Origin: Aquisphaera giovannonii
Lineage (GTDB): Bacteria; Planctomycetota; Planctomycetia; Isosphaerales; Isosphaeraceae
DNA length: 64,000 nt
Assembly: GCF_008087625.1 (NCBI RefSeq)
Contig: NZ_CP042997.1
Coordinates: 7,626,001 to 7,690,000 of the forward strand
Direction: 5' to 3'
Shown: positions 25,275 to 34,594 of the stretch, one piece after another
Position numbering within the stretch: the stretch's first letter is position 1
Layout: the number at the start of each line of letters is the position of its first letter
Notes under the pieces: generated by a model
Seen by the model: only the letters and a program-made list of their open reading frames with translations
What the model was told of the DNA's origin: nothing
Database searches by the model: none
Program-made: the position numbers and the translations under genes

Positions 25275-27653
25275 ATGCGATATTCACTCGCCGCCGCGTG
25301 CCTCTGCGGCCTGGTCGCCTGCCCGGCCCTCGCGGCCGACGGCCCCCCGCTCAAGCTCCGCCCCGTCCCGTTCACCGACGTCGAGATCCGCGACGCATTC
25401 TGGAGCCCCCGCCAGGAGATCAACCGCACCGTCTCGATCCCCATCAACTTCGCGATGCTCGAGAAGTCCGGCAACATCAAGAACCTGGAGCTGGCCGCCG
25501 CCCGGGCGAAGGCGGGCTTCATCGGGCCGGTGTTCATGGATTCGGACATCTACAAGGCGCTCGAGGCCGCCTCGTACTCGCTCGCGACCCATCCCGACCC
25601 GCAGCTCGAGGCGCAGATCGACGGCATCGTCGCCAAGATCGCCGCGGCCCAGCTCGAGGACGGCTACCTCGACACGTACTACGTGGTCAAGGAGCCCGGC
25701 CGCCGGTGGACCAACCTCCGCGACAATCACGAACTCTACTGCGCGGGGCACATGATCGAGGCCGCGGTGGCCCACTACCGGGCCACCGGCAAGAAGAACT
25801 TCCTGGACGTCGCGACGAAGGCGGCGGATCACATCGCCTCGGTCTTCGGGCCGGACAAGAGGCTAGGATACCCCGGCCACCCGGAGATCGAGCTGGCCCT
25901 CATCAAGCTCTGGAAGGCGACGGGCGAGAAGCGCTACTTCGAGCTCGCCCGCTTCTTCATCGAGAACCGCGGCCGCAAATTCTTCGCCACGGAGCACCAC
26001 ACCCCCGAGAACGAGTACGACGGCGCCTACTGGCAGGACGACGTGCCGATCTGCGACCACAAGAACATCAAGGGCCATGCCGTCCGCGCGGCGTATCTCC
26101 TGAGCGGTGCCACGGAAGTGGCGGCCGAGACGCAGGACCCCGCGCTCCTGAAGATGATCAAGCGGGTCTGGCGGAACACGGTCGAGCGGAACATGTACGT
26201 GACCGGCGGCATCGGGCCGAGCGCGTCGAACGAGGGCTTCACGCACGACTACGACCTGCCCAACCTCACGGCCTACCAGGAGACCTGTGCCTCGGTCGCC
26301 TTGGCCCAGTGGAATCACCGCCTGGCGCTGCTCTACGGCGACTCGAAATTCGCGGACGTGGTCGAGCGGGCGCTCTACAACGGCGTCCTCGCGGGGGTCT
26401 CGCTGGACGGCAAGCGGTTCTTCTACGTCAACCCGCTGGAGAGCACGGGCCGGCATCACCGCTCCGAGTGGTTCGGATGCGCCTGCTGCCCGCCCAACGT
26501 CGCCCGCACGCTCGCCTCGCTGGGCGGCTACGCCTACGCGGTCGGCGATAGGTCCCTGTGGGTCAACCTGTACATACAGGGCTCGGCGAAGGCGGAAGTG
26601 GACGGACACAAGGTCAAGCTGGACGTCACGACCGAGTACCCATGGGACGGCGACGTGGCGTTGAAGCTGACCCTCGACGGGCCCGCGAAGTTCGATCTCC
26701 GCCTCCGTGCCCCCGGGTGGTGCCATGATGCTTCGGTGGCCGTGGGGGGCGAGCCGTACGCCGCGCCCGAGGTCGATCGCGGCTACTTCGTCCTTTCCCG
26801 GGAGTGGAAGACGGGCGACACCGTCCGGCTCCGCCTCAAGATGCCCGTCGTCCAGGTCGCCGCGAATCCGAACGTGGAGGCGGACCACGGGAAGCTCGCG
26901 TTCCAGCGCGGGCCGCTCGTGTACTGCATCGAGGCCGCGGACAATGGCTCTTCCATCGAATCTCTCTACGTGCCTCGCGGGACCCAGATGAAGGAGGAGA
27001 AGGCCTCCGACATCCTCGGCGGCGTCGTCGTCCTGAAGGGCTCCGCCGAGACCGCCCCGGATGTGGACTGGCACGCCCGCCTCTACCAGGCGGTCCCCGC
27101 CTCAACCACGGTGCCCCTCACCGCCATCCCGTATTACGCCTGGGACAATCGCAAGCCCGGCCCGATGAAGGTGTGGCTGCCCACGGCCCCCCGCACGCCC
27201 GCCCCCGGCGGCCCGGAGACGCAGGCGACCGTCAAGTTGTCCTTCCGGAGCGGCAACGCCCAGCCCTGGGGCGTGAACGACGGCATCGAGCCGAAGAGCA
27301 GCGGCGAGCAGCCCCAGGCCCTCTGCCACTGGTGGCCCCATTCCGGGACGCGGGAGTACGTCGAGTACTCCTGGAAGACCCCCATCACCGTCGGCGGCAC
27401 GAAGGCCTACTGGTTCGACGACACCGGCCGGGGTGCCTGCCGCTATCCCGCGTCGTGGGGCGTCGAGTACAGGGACGGCGACGCCTGGAAGCCCGTCGAG
27501 GCCGCCGGCACCTACCCCATCGTCAAGGACGGCTGGAGCGAGGTGAAGTTCGCCCCCGTCAAGACCACCGGCCTCCGCCTGGTCGTCCAGCTCCAGCCGC
27601 GGTGGGCCGCCGGCGTCCACGAGTGGAAGGTGGAGGAAGCCGAGGAGGACTGA
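25275..27653 (+). CDS. GH127 beta-L-arabinofuranosidase-like protein
   Basis: 792 residues from ATG 25275, giving the signal peptide MRYSLAAACLCGLVACPALA and a GGAGAG ribosome site 12 bases upstream; ATG 25263 is too close to that site. The (alpha/alpha)6 barrel carries family signatures TENEYDGAYWQDD-like (HTPENEYDGAYWQDDV), HDYDLPNLTAYQETCASVA and WFGCACCPPNVAR with Cys402, 404 and 405, matching the zinc-thiolate catalytic centre of GH127. An extra ~130-residue C-terminal module (GVNDGIEPKSSGEQ, WWPHSGTREYVEYSW, WFDDTGRGACRYP) looks carbohydrate-binding-like. Likely removes L-arabinofuranose from plant-type glycans. Confidence 0.9.
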   Translation: MRYSLAAACLCGLVACPALAADGPPLKLRPVPFTDVEIRDAFWSPRQEINRTVSIPINFAMLEKSGNIKNLELAAARAKAGFIGPVFMDSDIYKALEAASYSLATHPDPQLEAQIDGIVAKIAAAQLEDGYLDTYYVVKEPGRRWTNLRDNHELYCAGHMIEAAVAHYRATGKKNFLDVATKAADHIASVFGPDKRLGYPGHPEIELALIKLWKATGEKRYFELARFFIENRGRKFFATEHHTPENEYDGAYWQDDVPICDHKNIKGHAVRAAYLLSGATEVAAETQDPALLKMIKRVWRNTVERNMYVTGGIGPSASNEGFTHDYDLPNLTAYQETCASVALAQWNHRLALLYGDSKFADVVERALYNGVLAGVSLDGKRFFYVNPLESTGRHHRSEWFGCACCPPNVARTLASLGGYAYAVGDRSLWVNLYIQGSAKAEVDGHKVKLDVTTEYPWDGDVALKLTLDGPAKFDLRLRAPGWCHDASVAVGGEPYAAPEVDRGYFVLSREWKTGDTVRLRLKMPVVQVAANPNVEADHGKLAFQRGPLVYCIEAADNGSSIESLYVPRGTQMKEEKASDILGGVVVLKGSAETAPDVDWHARLYQAVPASTTVPLTAIPYYAWDNRKPGPMKVWLPTAPRTPAPGGPETQATVKLSFRSGNAQPWGVNDGIEPKSSGEQPQALCHWWPHSGTREYVEYSWKTPITVGGTKAYWFDDTGRGACRYPASWGVEYRDGDAWKPVEAAGTYPIVKDGWSEVKFAPVKTTGLRLVVQLQPRWAAGVHEWKVEEAEED

Positions 27654-27691
27654 TCGCCCCCGTTCCGGGCCGGCCCGGAAGATCGCAACCG

Positions 27692-27724
27692 CCCGGGCGT
27701 CCAGGCTCCCCTCGGACGCCCGGG
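27692..27724. terminator. Bidirectional terminator-like hairpin
   Basis: CCCGGGCGTCC (27692-27702) pairs perfectly with GGACGCCCGGG (27714-27724) around an 11-base loop. It lies exactly between the convergent ends of the GH127 gene (27653) and the molybdenum oxidoreductase gene (27750), and can serve both. Confidence 0.6.
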
Positions 27725-27749
27725 GAGAATCCGACGCGTCGCGAGGCCT

Positions 27750-29978
27750 TCAGCCCTTCTGCTCGGCGGCCGGGATGACCCCGTCGGGCACCATCGGCAT
27801 CGAGCGGATGCGGACACCCGTCGCGTCGAAGATTGCGTTGGCGATGGCCGGCGCGATCGCGACGATCGGGATCTCGCCCGCGCCGGCGGCGGGGAGGTCC
27901 CGGCGATCCCGGAGCACGACGTCAATCTTCGGGATGTCCCCGAACCGGGGCACGCGGTAGCGAGAGAACCGGGGATTGAGGACCTTGCCGTCCTCGAAGC
28001 GGATCGCCTCGCCGAGGGCGCCGCCGAGTCCCATGACGAGGCAGCCTTCCACCTGGTTCCGGAGCTGGTCGGGGTTCACGATGGCGCCGCATTCGAAGGC
28101 GGCGACCGCGCGGACGACCCGGACGGCGCGGGTCGCCTTCTCGACGGCGACCTCCACGCAGGTCGCGACATAGCCCCCCTTCTCCGCGCCCCCCGCGAAG
28201 CCGTACCCGTGCCCCTCCGGCGGCCTCGACTTGCCCCAGCCGAACTTCTCGGCGGCGTCGCGGTAGACGTCGCAGAGTCGCGGATCCTCGAGGTTCCGCA
28301 TCCGAAATTCGAGCGGGTCGAGCTCCAGGGCGTGGGCCAGCTCGTCCATCAGGGACTCGCGAGCGAAGTGGTTCGCGGTGGCCGCGAGCGCCCGGTAGGA
28401 TCCCTGCCGCAACGGTGAGCCCGTGGCGTGGAAGGCCACGTCCTTCGTCTTGCAGGCGTAGGGCGAGGTCAGCCCCGATGAGCCGGAATTGTAGTTGTGG
28501 AAGTCCCAGGCGACGAGCTTGCCGTCCCGGTCGGCGCCGGCGGACGCCTCGATGAGCCCGGCGGGGCGGAAGTAGGCCCACTGGAACTCTTCCTCGCGGG
28601 TCCAGACGAGCTTCACCGGCTTGCCCGCCGCGTGCGCGAGCCGGGCCGCCTCGACGAGCGCCTCGCCGGTGTGCTTCCCGCCGTAACCGCTGCCCGTGTC
28701 CGGCACGATGACCCGCACCCGCTCCTCGGGCATGCGGAACGCCTCGGCGAGCTCGGACCGGCCGCCGAAGGGGCGCTGCGTGCCGGCCCGGACCGTGAGC
28801 CGGTCCCCGTCCCATTCGGCGACCGCCGCGCGGGGCTCCAGCGGGGCATGGGCGATGTAGGCGACCGTGTACCTCGACGAAACCTTCGCGTGCGCGGAGG
28901 CCAGCTCCTTGCCGACCGGCCCCGCCTCGCTCGCGGTCTGGCGATCCCGGTTCCTGAGGCCCCCCTCGGGATGAGCCTTGAGGTACTCGTAAAGGGTCCG
29001 ATCGTTGCAGCGGGGCGGCTCGAGGGCCGTCCATTGCGGCCGGAGGGCCGCCAGGGCGAGCCCCGCCTCGTGCTCCGTCGGCGCGACGACGCCGACGAAG
29101 TCCCCGTCGCGGACGACCTTCACATCGGGCATCGCCTCGGCCTTCGAGGCGTCGAGCGAGGCGAGCTTCGCGCCCGGCGCGGGCGGCCGCAGGACCTTGC
29201 CGCGGAGCATGCCCGGCCGCTTCATGTCGCTGGTGTAACGGTGTTCGCCCGTCACGAGGCGGCGGGCGTCCACCTTGGGCACCGACTTCCCGGCGGCCTT
29301 CCATTCGGGCGCGGGGATCGCCCGGACGTCCTCGCCGATCGTCTCCACGAGCTTGCGGCCGCTCGTCAGCTCGCCGAAGCCGAGGGAACGCCCGCTCGTC
29401 GCGTGGAACGCCTTGCCGTCCCGGATCTCGACGGTGCCGCGGTCGACGCCCCAACGCTCCGCCGCGATCGACGCGAGCAGGGCCCGCGCGGCCGCCGCGG
29501 CGCGGCGGATCAGGGGGACCATGCGCGGGGTCGTGAGGCTGCCGAAGGTGCCGATGTCGTAGGGCACTCGATCCGTGTCCCCCATGACCATCCGGACCGA
29601 GGCGACCGGGATCGTCAGCTCGTCGGCCACGGCCTGGGTGAGCGACGTCCGCGCGTTCTGCCCGACCTCGACCTTGCCGGTGAAGGCCGTCACGGTGCCG
29701 TCCTCGCCGACGTGCACCCAGGCGTCGATCGCCTGCGGGAGCTGGCCGCCGCCCCCGCGACGGCGGCCGTTCCGGCCCGACTCCTGGGCCCGCACCTCCG
29801 CGTCTCCGCGCAGCCCGACGCAGAGGATCAGCAGGCCGCCCCCCAGCGTGCGGAGGAACTCGCGCCGGCCGAGCTGGAAATCCCAGGCGGGGTCCTCGCG
29901 GAACTCGTAACGCTCGGGCTCGAGGTCCGGCCCGGGGTCGAACGATGGGATGCCGCCCGAAGTCTCGTCTCGATTCAT
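27750..29978 (-). CDS. Molybdopterin-binding subunit, xanthine dehydrogenase/isoquinoline oxidoreductase family
   Basis: 742 residues from ATG 29978. The N-terminus has a Tat-type signal (GRREFLRTLGGGLLILCVG, twin Arg at 38-39), so the folded enzyme is exported. Family features follow: KVEVGQNARTSLTQAVADEL, GDTDRVPYDIGTFGS, GSGYGGKHTGEALVEAA, SPLRQGSYRALAATANHFA and the end GAGEIPIVAIAPAIANAI holding the catalytic Glu. This is the periplasmic single-chain large subunit type (IorB-like). It overlaps the iron-sulfur gene upstream by 4 bases (ATGA), so translation is coupled. Hydroxylation of an aldehyde or N-heterocycle is inferred; the substrate is unknown. Confidence 0.9.
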   Translation of the reverse strand: MNRDETSGGIPSFDPGPDLEPERYEFREDPAWDFQLGRREFLRTLGGGLLILCVGLRGDAEVRAQESGRNGRRRGGGGQLPQAIDAWVHVGEDGTVTAFTGKVEVGQNARTSLTQAVADELTIPVASVRMVMGDTDRVPYDIGTFGSLTTPRMVPLIRRAAAAARALLASIAAERWGVDRGTVEIRDGKAFHATSGRSLGFGELTSGRKLVETIGEDVRAIPAPEWKAAGKSVPKVDARRLVTGEHRYTSDMKRPGMLRGKVLRPPAPGAKLASLDASKAEAMPDVKVVRDGDFVGVVAPTEHEAGLALAALRPQWTALEPPRCNDRTLYEYLKAHPEGGLRNRDRQTASEAGPVGKELASAHAKVSSRYTVAYIAHAPLEPRAAVAEWDGDRLTVRAGTQRPFGGRSELAEAFRMPEERVRVIVPDTGSGYGGKHTGEALVEAARLAHAAGKPVKLVWTREEEFQWAYFRPAGLIEASAGADRDGKLVAWDFHNYNSGSSGLTSPYACKTKDVAFHATGSPLRQGSYRALAATANHFARESLMDELAHALELDPLEFRMRNLEDPRLCDVYRDAAEKFGWGKSRPPEGHGYGFAGGAEKGGYVATCVEVAVEKATRAVRVVRAVAAFECGAIVNPDQLRNQVEGCLVMGLGGALGEAIRFEDGKVLNPRFSRYRVPRFGDIPKIDVVLRDRRDLPAAGAGEIPIVAIAPAIANAIFDATGVRIRSMPMVPDGVIPAAEQKG

Positions 29979-30466
29979 CGCGCGGCCTCCTTCGTCATCC
30001 CGGCCGCGCGACGGATCGCGGCGACGATCCGCGTGTACGTGCCGCAGCGGCAGACGTTCCCCTGCATCGCCTCGACGATCTCCGACTCCGCCGGTTCCGG
30101 CTTCTCGCGGAGCAGCCCGGCCGCGGCCATGATCATGCCGGGCGTGCAGTAGGCGCACTGGAATGCCTCCAGGTCCAGGAACGCCTGCTGGAGCGTGTGG
30201 AGCCCGCCGGACGGGCCGGCGAGGCCCTCGATGGTCGTGATCGACCGGCCGGCGAGCGTGCCGACCTTGATCCGGCAGGAATGCGCGGCTTGGCCGTCGA
30301 TCAGGACGGTGCAGGCCCCGCACTTGCCCTCGCCGCAGCCGTACTTCGACCCCGTCAGGTCGAGCTGGTCCCGGAGCACGCCCAGGAGTGTGGCCTCGGG
30401 ATCCGCGTCCAGCGCGCGGGATGCCCCGTTCACCTTGAGCTCGGTCACGCGTCTCGCCGAGGCCAT
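29975..30466 (-). CDS. [2Fe-2S] subunit of the molybdenum oxidoreductase
   Basis: 163 residues. The plant-ferredoxin-type cluster site is CGEGKCGACTV plus Cys64 (Cys44, 49, 52, 64), and the second cluster uses CAYC (104, 107) and CRCG (139, 141). The sequence order and length match IorA/CoxS-type small subunits that pass electrons from the molybdenum site. It has no signal peptide and would travel through Tat with the large subunit. No cytochrome subunit or XdhC-type maturation gene is next to it; the Gfo/Idh gene follows 23 bases away on the same strand only after the large subunit is passed in the other direction, so the pair forms its own operon with 30490-31803 upstream. Confidence 0.9.
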   Translation of the reverse strand: MASARRVTELKVNGASRALDADPEATLLGVLRDQLDLTGSKYGCGEGKCGACTVLIDGQAAHSCRIKVGTLAGRSITTIEGLAGPSGGLHTLQQAFLDLEAFQCAYCTPGMIMAAAGLLREKPEPAESEIVEAMQGNVCRCGTYTRIVAAIRRAAGMTKEAAR

Positions 30467-30489
30467 GCTCGCCCCCCCGGTTTACGGTC

Positions 30490-31803
30490 TCAGAGCGCCC
30501 AGCCGGGGCGGTAATCCCGGCGGATGTAGATGTCATCGGTCGGCCCGTTCGCGACGCGCATGCCGGCCGCGTCCCACTCGATCTTCCGGCCGGCACGCAG
30601 CGCGACGTTGCCGAGCAGGACGACCTCCGTGAGGGGGCCCGCGTAGCCGAAGTGCGTGCCCGTGGGCCTCGCCGGATCCCTGCACGCCGCGAGCCATTCC
30701 TCGTGATGCCCGGGCGATCGCGGGATGTCCCGGCCGGGCAGCTTCGCGCCGGCGAATTGCTTCTCGGGCAGGAGACGCGGCCCGCCCCGTCCGCCCTGGC
30801 CGACGAGGAGGCGGCCCTTCTCGCCGACGAACAGGCTGCCGTTGGCCCCCTTGCCCGGCGGCTTGCCGTCGAACAGTTCGGCGGGCGGAAGCTTACCCCC
30901 GTCATACCACGTGAGGTTCACCGTCTCCCGTCCCCCGTTCGCCGGGAACCGGTAGCGGACGATCGACCAGGCCGGGGCGGTGTCGGGGTGATCCTCGATC
31001 GGCGGGCTCTCCGCCTCGATGCTCGTCGGGGCACCCAGGTCCAGGGCCCAGAAGGCGGCGTCGATGATGTGGCAGCCCATGTCGCCGAGCGCCCCGGTTC
31101 CGAAGTCCCACCAGCCCCGCCACTTGAACGGGTGATAGGCCGGGTTGTAGGCGCGGGCCGGCGCGGGGCCCAGCCAGGCGTCCCAGTCGAGCGACCCCGG
31201 CACGGGCGGCGCGTCGGTCGGCCGGTCCACGCCCTGGGGCCAGATCGGCCGGTCGCTCCACGCGTGGACCTCGCGGACCGGCCCTATGATGCCGCTCCGG
31301 ATGATCTCCACCACGCGACGGGTCGATTCGCTGGAGTGCCCGGCGTTGCCCATCTGCGTCGCGACCCGCTTCCGCGCGGCCGACCCGGCGAGCACGCGGG
31401 CCTCGTGGATCGAATGCGTCAGCGGCTTCTCGCAATAGACGTGTTTTCCGAGGTCCATGGCCGCGTTGGCGATCACCGCATGGGTGTGGTCGGGCGTGCT
31501 GACGACCACGGCGTCGATCCCGTCGTGGATCTCGTCGAACATGCGGCGGTAATCGCGGAAGGCCTTCGCGTGCGAGGCACGCTTCGACGCGGCGCCCAGC
31601 GCGGTGGCATCCACGTCGCAGAGCCCCACGACCTCCTGGTTCAGGACGCTCCCGAGGTTGTCCGCCCCGCGCCCCCCCACGCCGACCAGCGCGATCCTCA
31701 CGAGGTCGTCCGGCTTCCGGCCCAGCACGATGCCCGGCATCGCGAATCCGCCGGCCAAGCCCGCCGCGACCCGGCCCGAGAACTGACGTCGATTCATGGC
31801 CAT
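30490..31803 (-). CDS. Gfo/Idh/MocA-family oxidoreductase, Tat-exported
   Basis: 437 residues from ATG 31803, preceded by AGGAGG at good distance. A Tat signal is evident (NRRQFSGRVAAGLAGGFAM). The NAD(P) fold has GVGGRGADN, then VVVSTPDHTHAVIA, GKHVYCEKPLTHS (catalytic Lys in EKP) and the C-terminal domain with GWWDFGTGALGDMGCHIID. These planctomycete proteins are known as exported Gfo/Idh enzymes, likely acting on sugars or their oxidised derivatives in the periplasm with tightly bound cofactor. The stop is 23 bases from the start of the [2Fe-2S] subunit, all three reading the same way, so one transcript is likely. Confidence 0.9.
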   Translation of the reverse strand: MAMNRRQFSGRVAAGLAGGFAMPGIVLGRKPDDLVRIALVGVGGRGADNLGSVLNQEVVGLCDVDATALGAASKRASHAKAFRDYRRMFDEIHDGIDAVVVSTPDHTHAVIANAAMDLGKHVYCEKPLTHSIHEARVLAGSAARKRVATQMGNAGHSSESTRRVVEIIRSGIIGPVREVHAWSDRPIWPQGVDRPTDAPPVPGSLDWDAWLGPAPARAYNPAYHPFKWRGWWDFGTGALGDMGCHIIDAAFWALDLGAPTSIEAESPPIEDHPDTAPAWSIVRYRFPANGGRETVNLTWYDGGKLPPAELFDGKPPGKGANGSLFVGEKGRLLVGQGGRGGPRLLPEKQFAGAKLPGRDIPRSPGHHEEWLAACRDPARPTGTHFGYAGPLTEVVLLGNVALRAGRKIEWDAAGMRVANGPTDDIYIRRDYRPGWAL

Positions 31804-32114
31804 CGGAGGGTCCTCCTGCGGGACGGTGACGCCGTGGGTCGGCCCGTCCGGCCCAACCCTCAGCATGCTCGGGGCGGATGGCCCCCGCAAGTGAGTACCA
31901 TGCAAACTATCTATTGTTCATATTTAAATATCTTTCAGAGTACGTCTGTCGCAGCGCGGGCCCTCCGCGTTTGGTGGCCGCCGAGGCCAGCCACGCAAAT
32001 GCCGGCGCGGCCTCCGCCGGCAGCGAGCCGATCGTCACGAGGTACAACCCCCGGGCGACGAACCCGCATGGCCACGGCGCCGGCGAACACGCAGGCGACA
32101 GGCCCGACCGCTCA
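31804..32114. other. Gap with an AT-rich patch and a possible decayed minus-strand frame
   Basis: 311 bases between two minus-strand genes. An AT-rich patch at 31903-31945 is the best place for the promoter of the Gfo/Idh operon, though no clear box pair was found. At 31945-32110 the minus strand shows G/C-biased third positions in one frame (around GPVACVFAGAVAM) that switches to another (LYLVTIGSLPAEAAPAFAW), as in a frameshifted remnant of a hydrophobic protein. This is weak. Confidence 0.3.
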
Positions 32115-33161
32115 TTAGATCCCCAGGAGGCTCCGATTGCGGGCCGCGTCCGTCTTCACGCCGGCGAAGTCGTCGAACGCCACGGTCGTCGCGTCGATGA
32201 TGTGGCGGGCGATGAACGGGGCGCCTTCGCGGGCGCCCTGCTCCGGGCTCTTCACGCAGCACTCCCACTCCAGCACCGCCCAGCCCCGGAAGCCGGCCTC
32301 GGTCAGCATCGTGAAGATGCGGACGAAGTCCACTTGCCCGTCGCCGGGCGACCGGAATCGACCGGCGCGCTTCGTCCACGGCTGGTACCCGCCGTAGGCG
32401 CCGGTGCGGCCGTCCGGGCGGAACTCCGCGTCCTTGACGTGGAACGCCGCGATCCGATCGCCGTACCGCGCGATGAAGTCCAGGTAGTCGAGCTGCTGCA
32501 GGACGAAGTGGCTGGGGTCGTAGTTGATGCGCGCCGCGGGATGATCCTTCACCCGCTCCAGGAACATCTCGAACGTCGCGCCGTCGTAGAGGTCGTTGCC
32601 CGGGTGCAGCTCGAAGGCGAAGCTCAGCCCGGCGTCCGCCGCGGCGTCGAAGAGGGGCACCCACCGTTTGGCGAGCTCGGCGAAGGCCTCGTCGATGATC
32701 CCGGCGGGGCGCTGGGGCCATGGGTACGCCATGTGCCAGGCGAGGCCGCCGGAGAAGGCCGGGATCGTCTTCGTCCCGAGCCGGGCCGACGCGGCGATGA
32801 CCTCGCGGAGGCGCTCGTCGGCCCACTTCGTCAGCGAGGCCCCCTTCAGGCCGGCCGGGTAGAACGCGTCGAACATCGGCTCGTAGGCCGGATGGATCGC
32901 GAGCACCTGCCCCTGAAGCGCGGCGTTCAGCTCGGTGACGCAGAGGCCCTGGTCCGCAAGTCCGGCCCGGTAGTCGTCGCAATAGGCCTGGGAGCTCGCC
33001 GCCGTGGCCAGGTCGAAGACGTGCTTGTCCCAGGACGGGATCTGCAGGCCCTTGTAGCCGTAACCGGAGGCCCAGCGGGCCAGCGACTTCAGGTCGTGAT
33101 GGGGAGGCTCGTCGCGGATGAATTGTGCCAGCAGAATCCCCGGCCCGAGAATCCCGTTCAT
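32115..33161 (-). CDS. Sugar-phosphate isomerase/epimerase-like TIM-barrel protein
   Basis: 348 residues, typical for the xylose-isomerase-like AP endonuclease 2 superfamily. Metal ligand positions can be placed at FAFELHPGNDLYDG (Glu, His), INYDPSHFVLQQ (Asp, His), AAFHVKDAEF (His, Asp) and VLEWECC (Glu). There is no signal peptide, so it acts in the cytoplasm. Such proteins in planctomycetes accompany Gfo/Idh oxidoreductases in the use of rare sugars or inositol-like compounds; the Gfo/Idh gene downstream fits. Exact substrate is unknown. Upstream is a 173-base gap with nothing notable. Confidence 0.85.
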   Translation of the reverse strand: MNGILGPGILLAQFIRDEPPHHDLKSLARWASGYGYKGLQIPSWDKHVFDLATAASSQAYCDDYRAGLADQGLCVTELNAALQGQVLAIHPAYEPMFDAFYPAGLKGASLTKWADERLREVIAASARLGTKTIPAFSGGLAWHMAYPWPQRPAGIIDEAFAELAKRWVPLFDAAADAGLSFAFELHPGNDLYDGATFEMFLERVKDHPAARINYDPSHFVLQQLDYLDFIARYGDRIAAFHVKDAEFRPDGRTGAYGGYQPWTKRAGRFRSPGDGQVDFVRIFTMLTEAGFRGWAVLEWECCVKSPEQGAREGAPFIARHIIDATTVAFDDFAGVKTDAARNRSLLGI

Positions 33162-33334
33162 GGATGCCTCCGGTTCGTGATGGGGCTCGCAACCCGGGCG
33201 TCTCCGCCGGGATGCCCATCAGCATAACGCGACCCGAGGCCAGGGGAACGATGCGGGATCGGAATTGCGACCCGGATGCCGAGTTCTCTCCTCAACGCAT
33301 GTCGCCGACGGCGCGGGGACGCTCCGCTATGTGG

Positions 33335-34594
33335 CTATCGCGACGGTCGAGGCGCGCGGCTCGTCCCGGCGGCCGGGGACGAACCCTCGTTGAGCCAGAT
33401 GTCGAGCCGAGGGGTGTCCCAGTTGTATGGCTTGCTGAGGATGTCGGGCCGTCCGTCGCCATTGAGGTCCGCGACGCGGGCCTCGTGGAAGTCCATCCCC
33501 GTCTGGAAGACCGTCTTCCGGAAGCGGCCCGCGCCGTCGCCGTAGAACAGGAACGCCTGCGCGTGCGGGTTGTCGGGGTCCTTGAGGTCTTCGGTCCACT
33601 TATTCATCTCGGCCACGAAGATGTCGAGATTCCCGTCGCCGTCGACGTCGGCGACCTGGAGTGAGTGCGGGTGGACCATCGTCCGGCCGACGAGGTCATG
33701 CCCTTTCCAGCTCTTCGACTGGAGCGGATCCCCATCGCATTCATACCACCTCACCGGACCCGTCCCGTCCCCGGGCGCGATGACCAACTGGGGGAACTTC
33801 GACGCCCGGTCGAATCGGCCCCCGAAGATCAGGCCTCCGACGTCGCCGACCTGCGTCGCCCGCCATTTGCCCGACCCGTCGAGTGTGAACAGGGAGTTGC
33901 CCGCGAGGATCTCCGGGCGGCCGTCGCCGTCCACGTCGCAGCTCGACATGCCCTCGGCATATTTGCCTGGCCCCTCTCCGGCATGTCCGCGGAAGACGAC
34001 CTCGAGGGGCCACTCATCCGCCTCGCGTGGGTTGCGCGGAATCTCGGCGAGGAAGAGGGTGCTCGCCCCCTGATTCCAGAACGCCAGTTGGGCCCGGCCG
34101 ATCCCCTTGAAGTCGGCGATGCACTGGTCGTGATGCTGGGTCTGGCCCGACCTCTTGATCGTCCGACGCTCCCAGCGCGTGCCCGACGCCCAGCCCCTCC
34201 CGGGGTTGCGCCACCACCAGACGGCGTCGCTCTGCCAGTCGCCGCCAAAGACGAGGTCGGGCCATCCGTCGCCGTCGAGGTCGTGGCAGGCCCCCCCGGC
34301 CTCCACGGTCAGGAAGTCGGGCTCGATCACGACACGTTCCCACCCGTTGTCCCTGGGCCGATACCAGACGAGGGCCGGCCCGGCCTTCCGGAACCCCAGG
34401 ACGAACCCATTGACGCCGCTCCGGTCGAGGTCCGCGACCAGGCACGCGGTCTGTTGGGTCGAGGTGCCGGGGACGGGAAGGTCGCCCGCCTTGCTCGAAA
34501 GATGCCGCCACGAGGGCTCGGCCGCAGCCAGGCCGGCGCTCGGGAGGGACACGACCAGGGCCACCAGGGATGGCAATCGCCGCGATGATCTCAT
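33335..34594 (-). CDS. Exported FG-GAP/VCBS repeat protein
   Basis: 419 residues with a signal peptide (MRSSRRLPSLVALVVSLPSAGLAAAE). Repeated calcium-loop-type motifs D-x-D-x-D-G mark blades of a beta-propeller: DLDRSGVNGF, DLDGDGWPDLVFGG, DVDGDGRPEILAGN, DVDGDGNLDIFVAE and DLNGDGRPDIL, about seven blades. FG-GAP propellers mediate surface binding or sensing; catalytic residues are not evident. It is one of many such exported proteins in planctomycetes. The neighbouring sugar isomerase gene reads in the same direction after 173 bases, but a functional link is not shown. Confidence 0.88.
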   Translation of the reverse strand: MRSSRRLPSLVALVVSLPSAGLAAAEPSWRHLSSKAGDLPVPGTSTQQTACLVADLDRSGVNGFVLGFRKAGPALVWYRPRDNGWERVVIEPDFLTVEAGGACHDLDGDGWPDLVFGGDWQSDAVWWWRNPGRGWASGTRWERRTIKRSGQTQHHDQCIADFKGIGRAQLAFWNQGASTLFLAEIPRNPREADEWPLEVVFRGHAGEGPGKYAEGMSSCDVDGDGRPEILAGNSLFTLDGSGKWRATQVGDVGGLIFGGRFDRASKFPQLVIAPGDGTGPVRWYECDGDPLQSKSWKGHDLVGRTMVHPHSLQVADVDGDGNLDIFVAEMNKWTEDLKDPDNPHAQAFLFYGDGAGRFRKTVFQTGMDFHEARVADLNGDGRPDILSKPYNWDTPRLDIWLNEGSSPAAGTSRAPRPSR

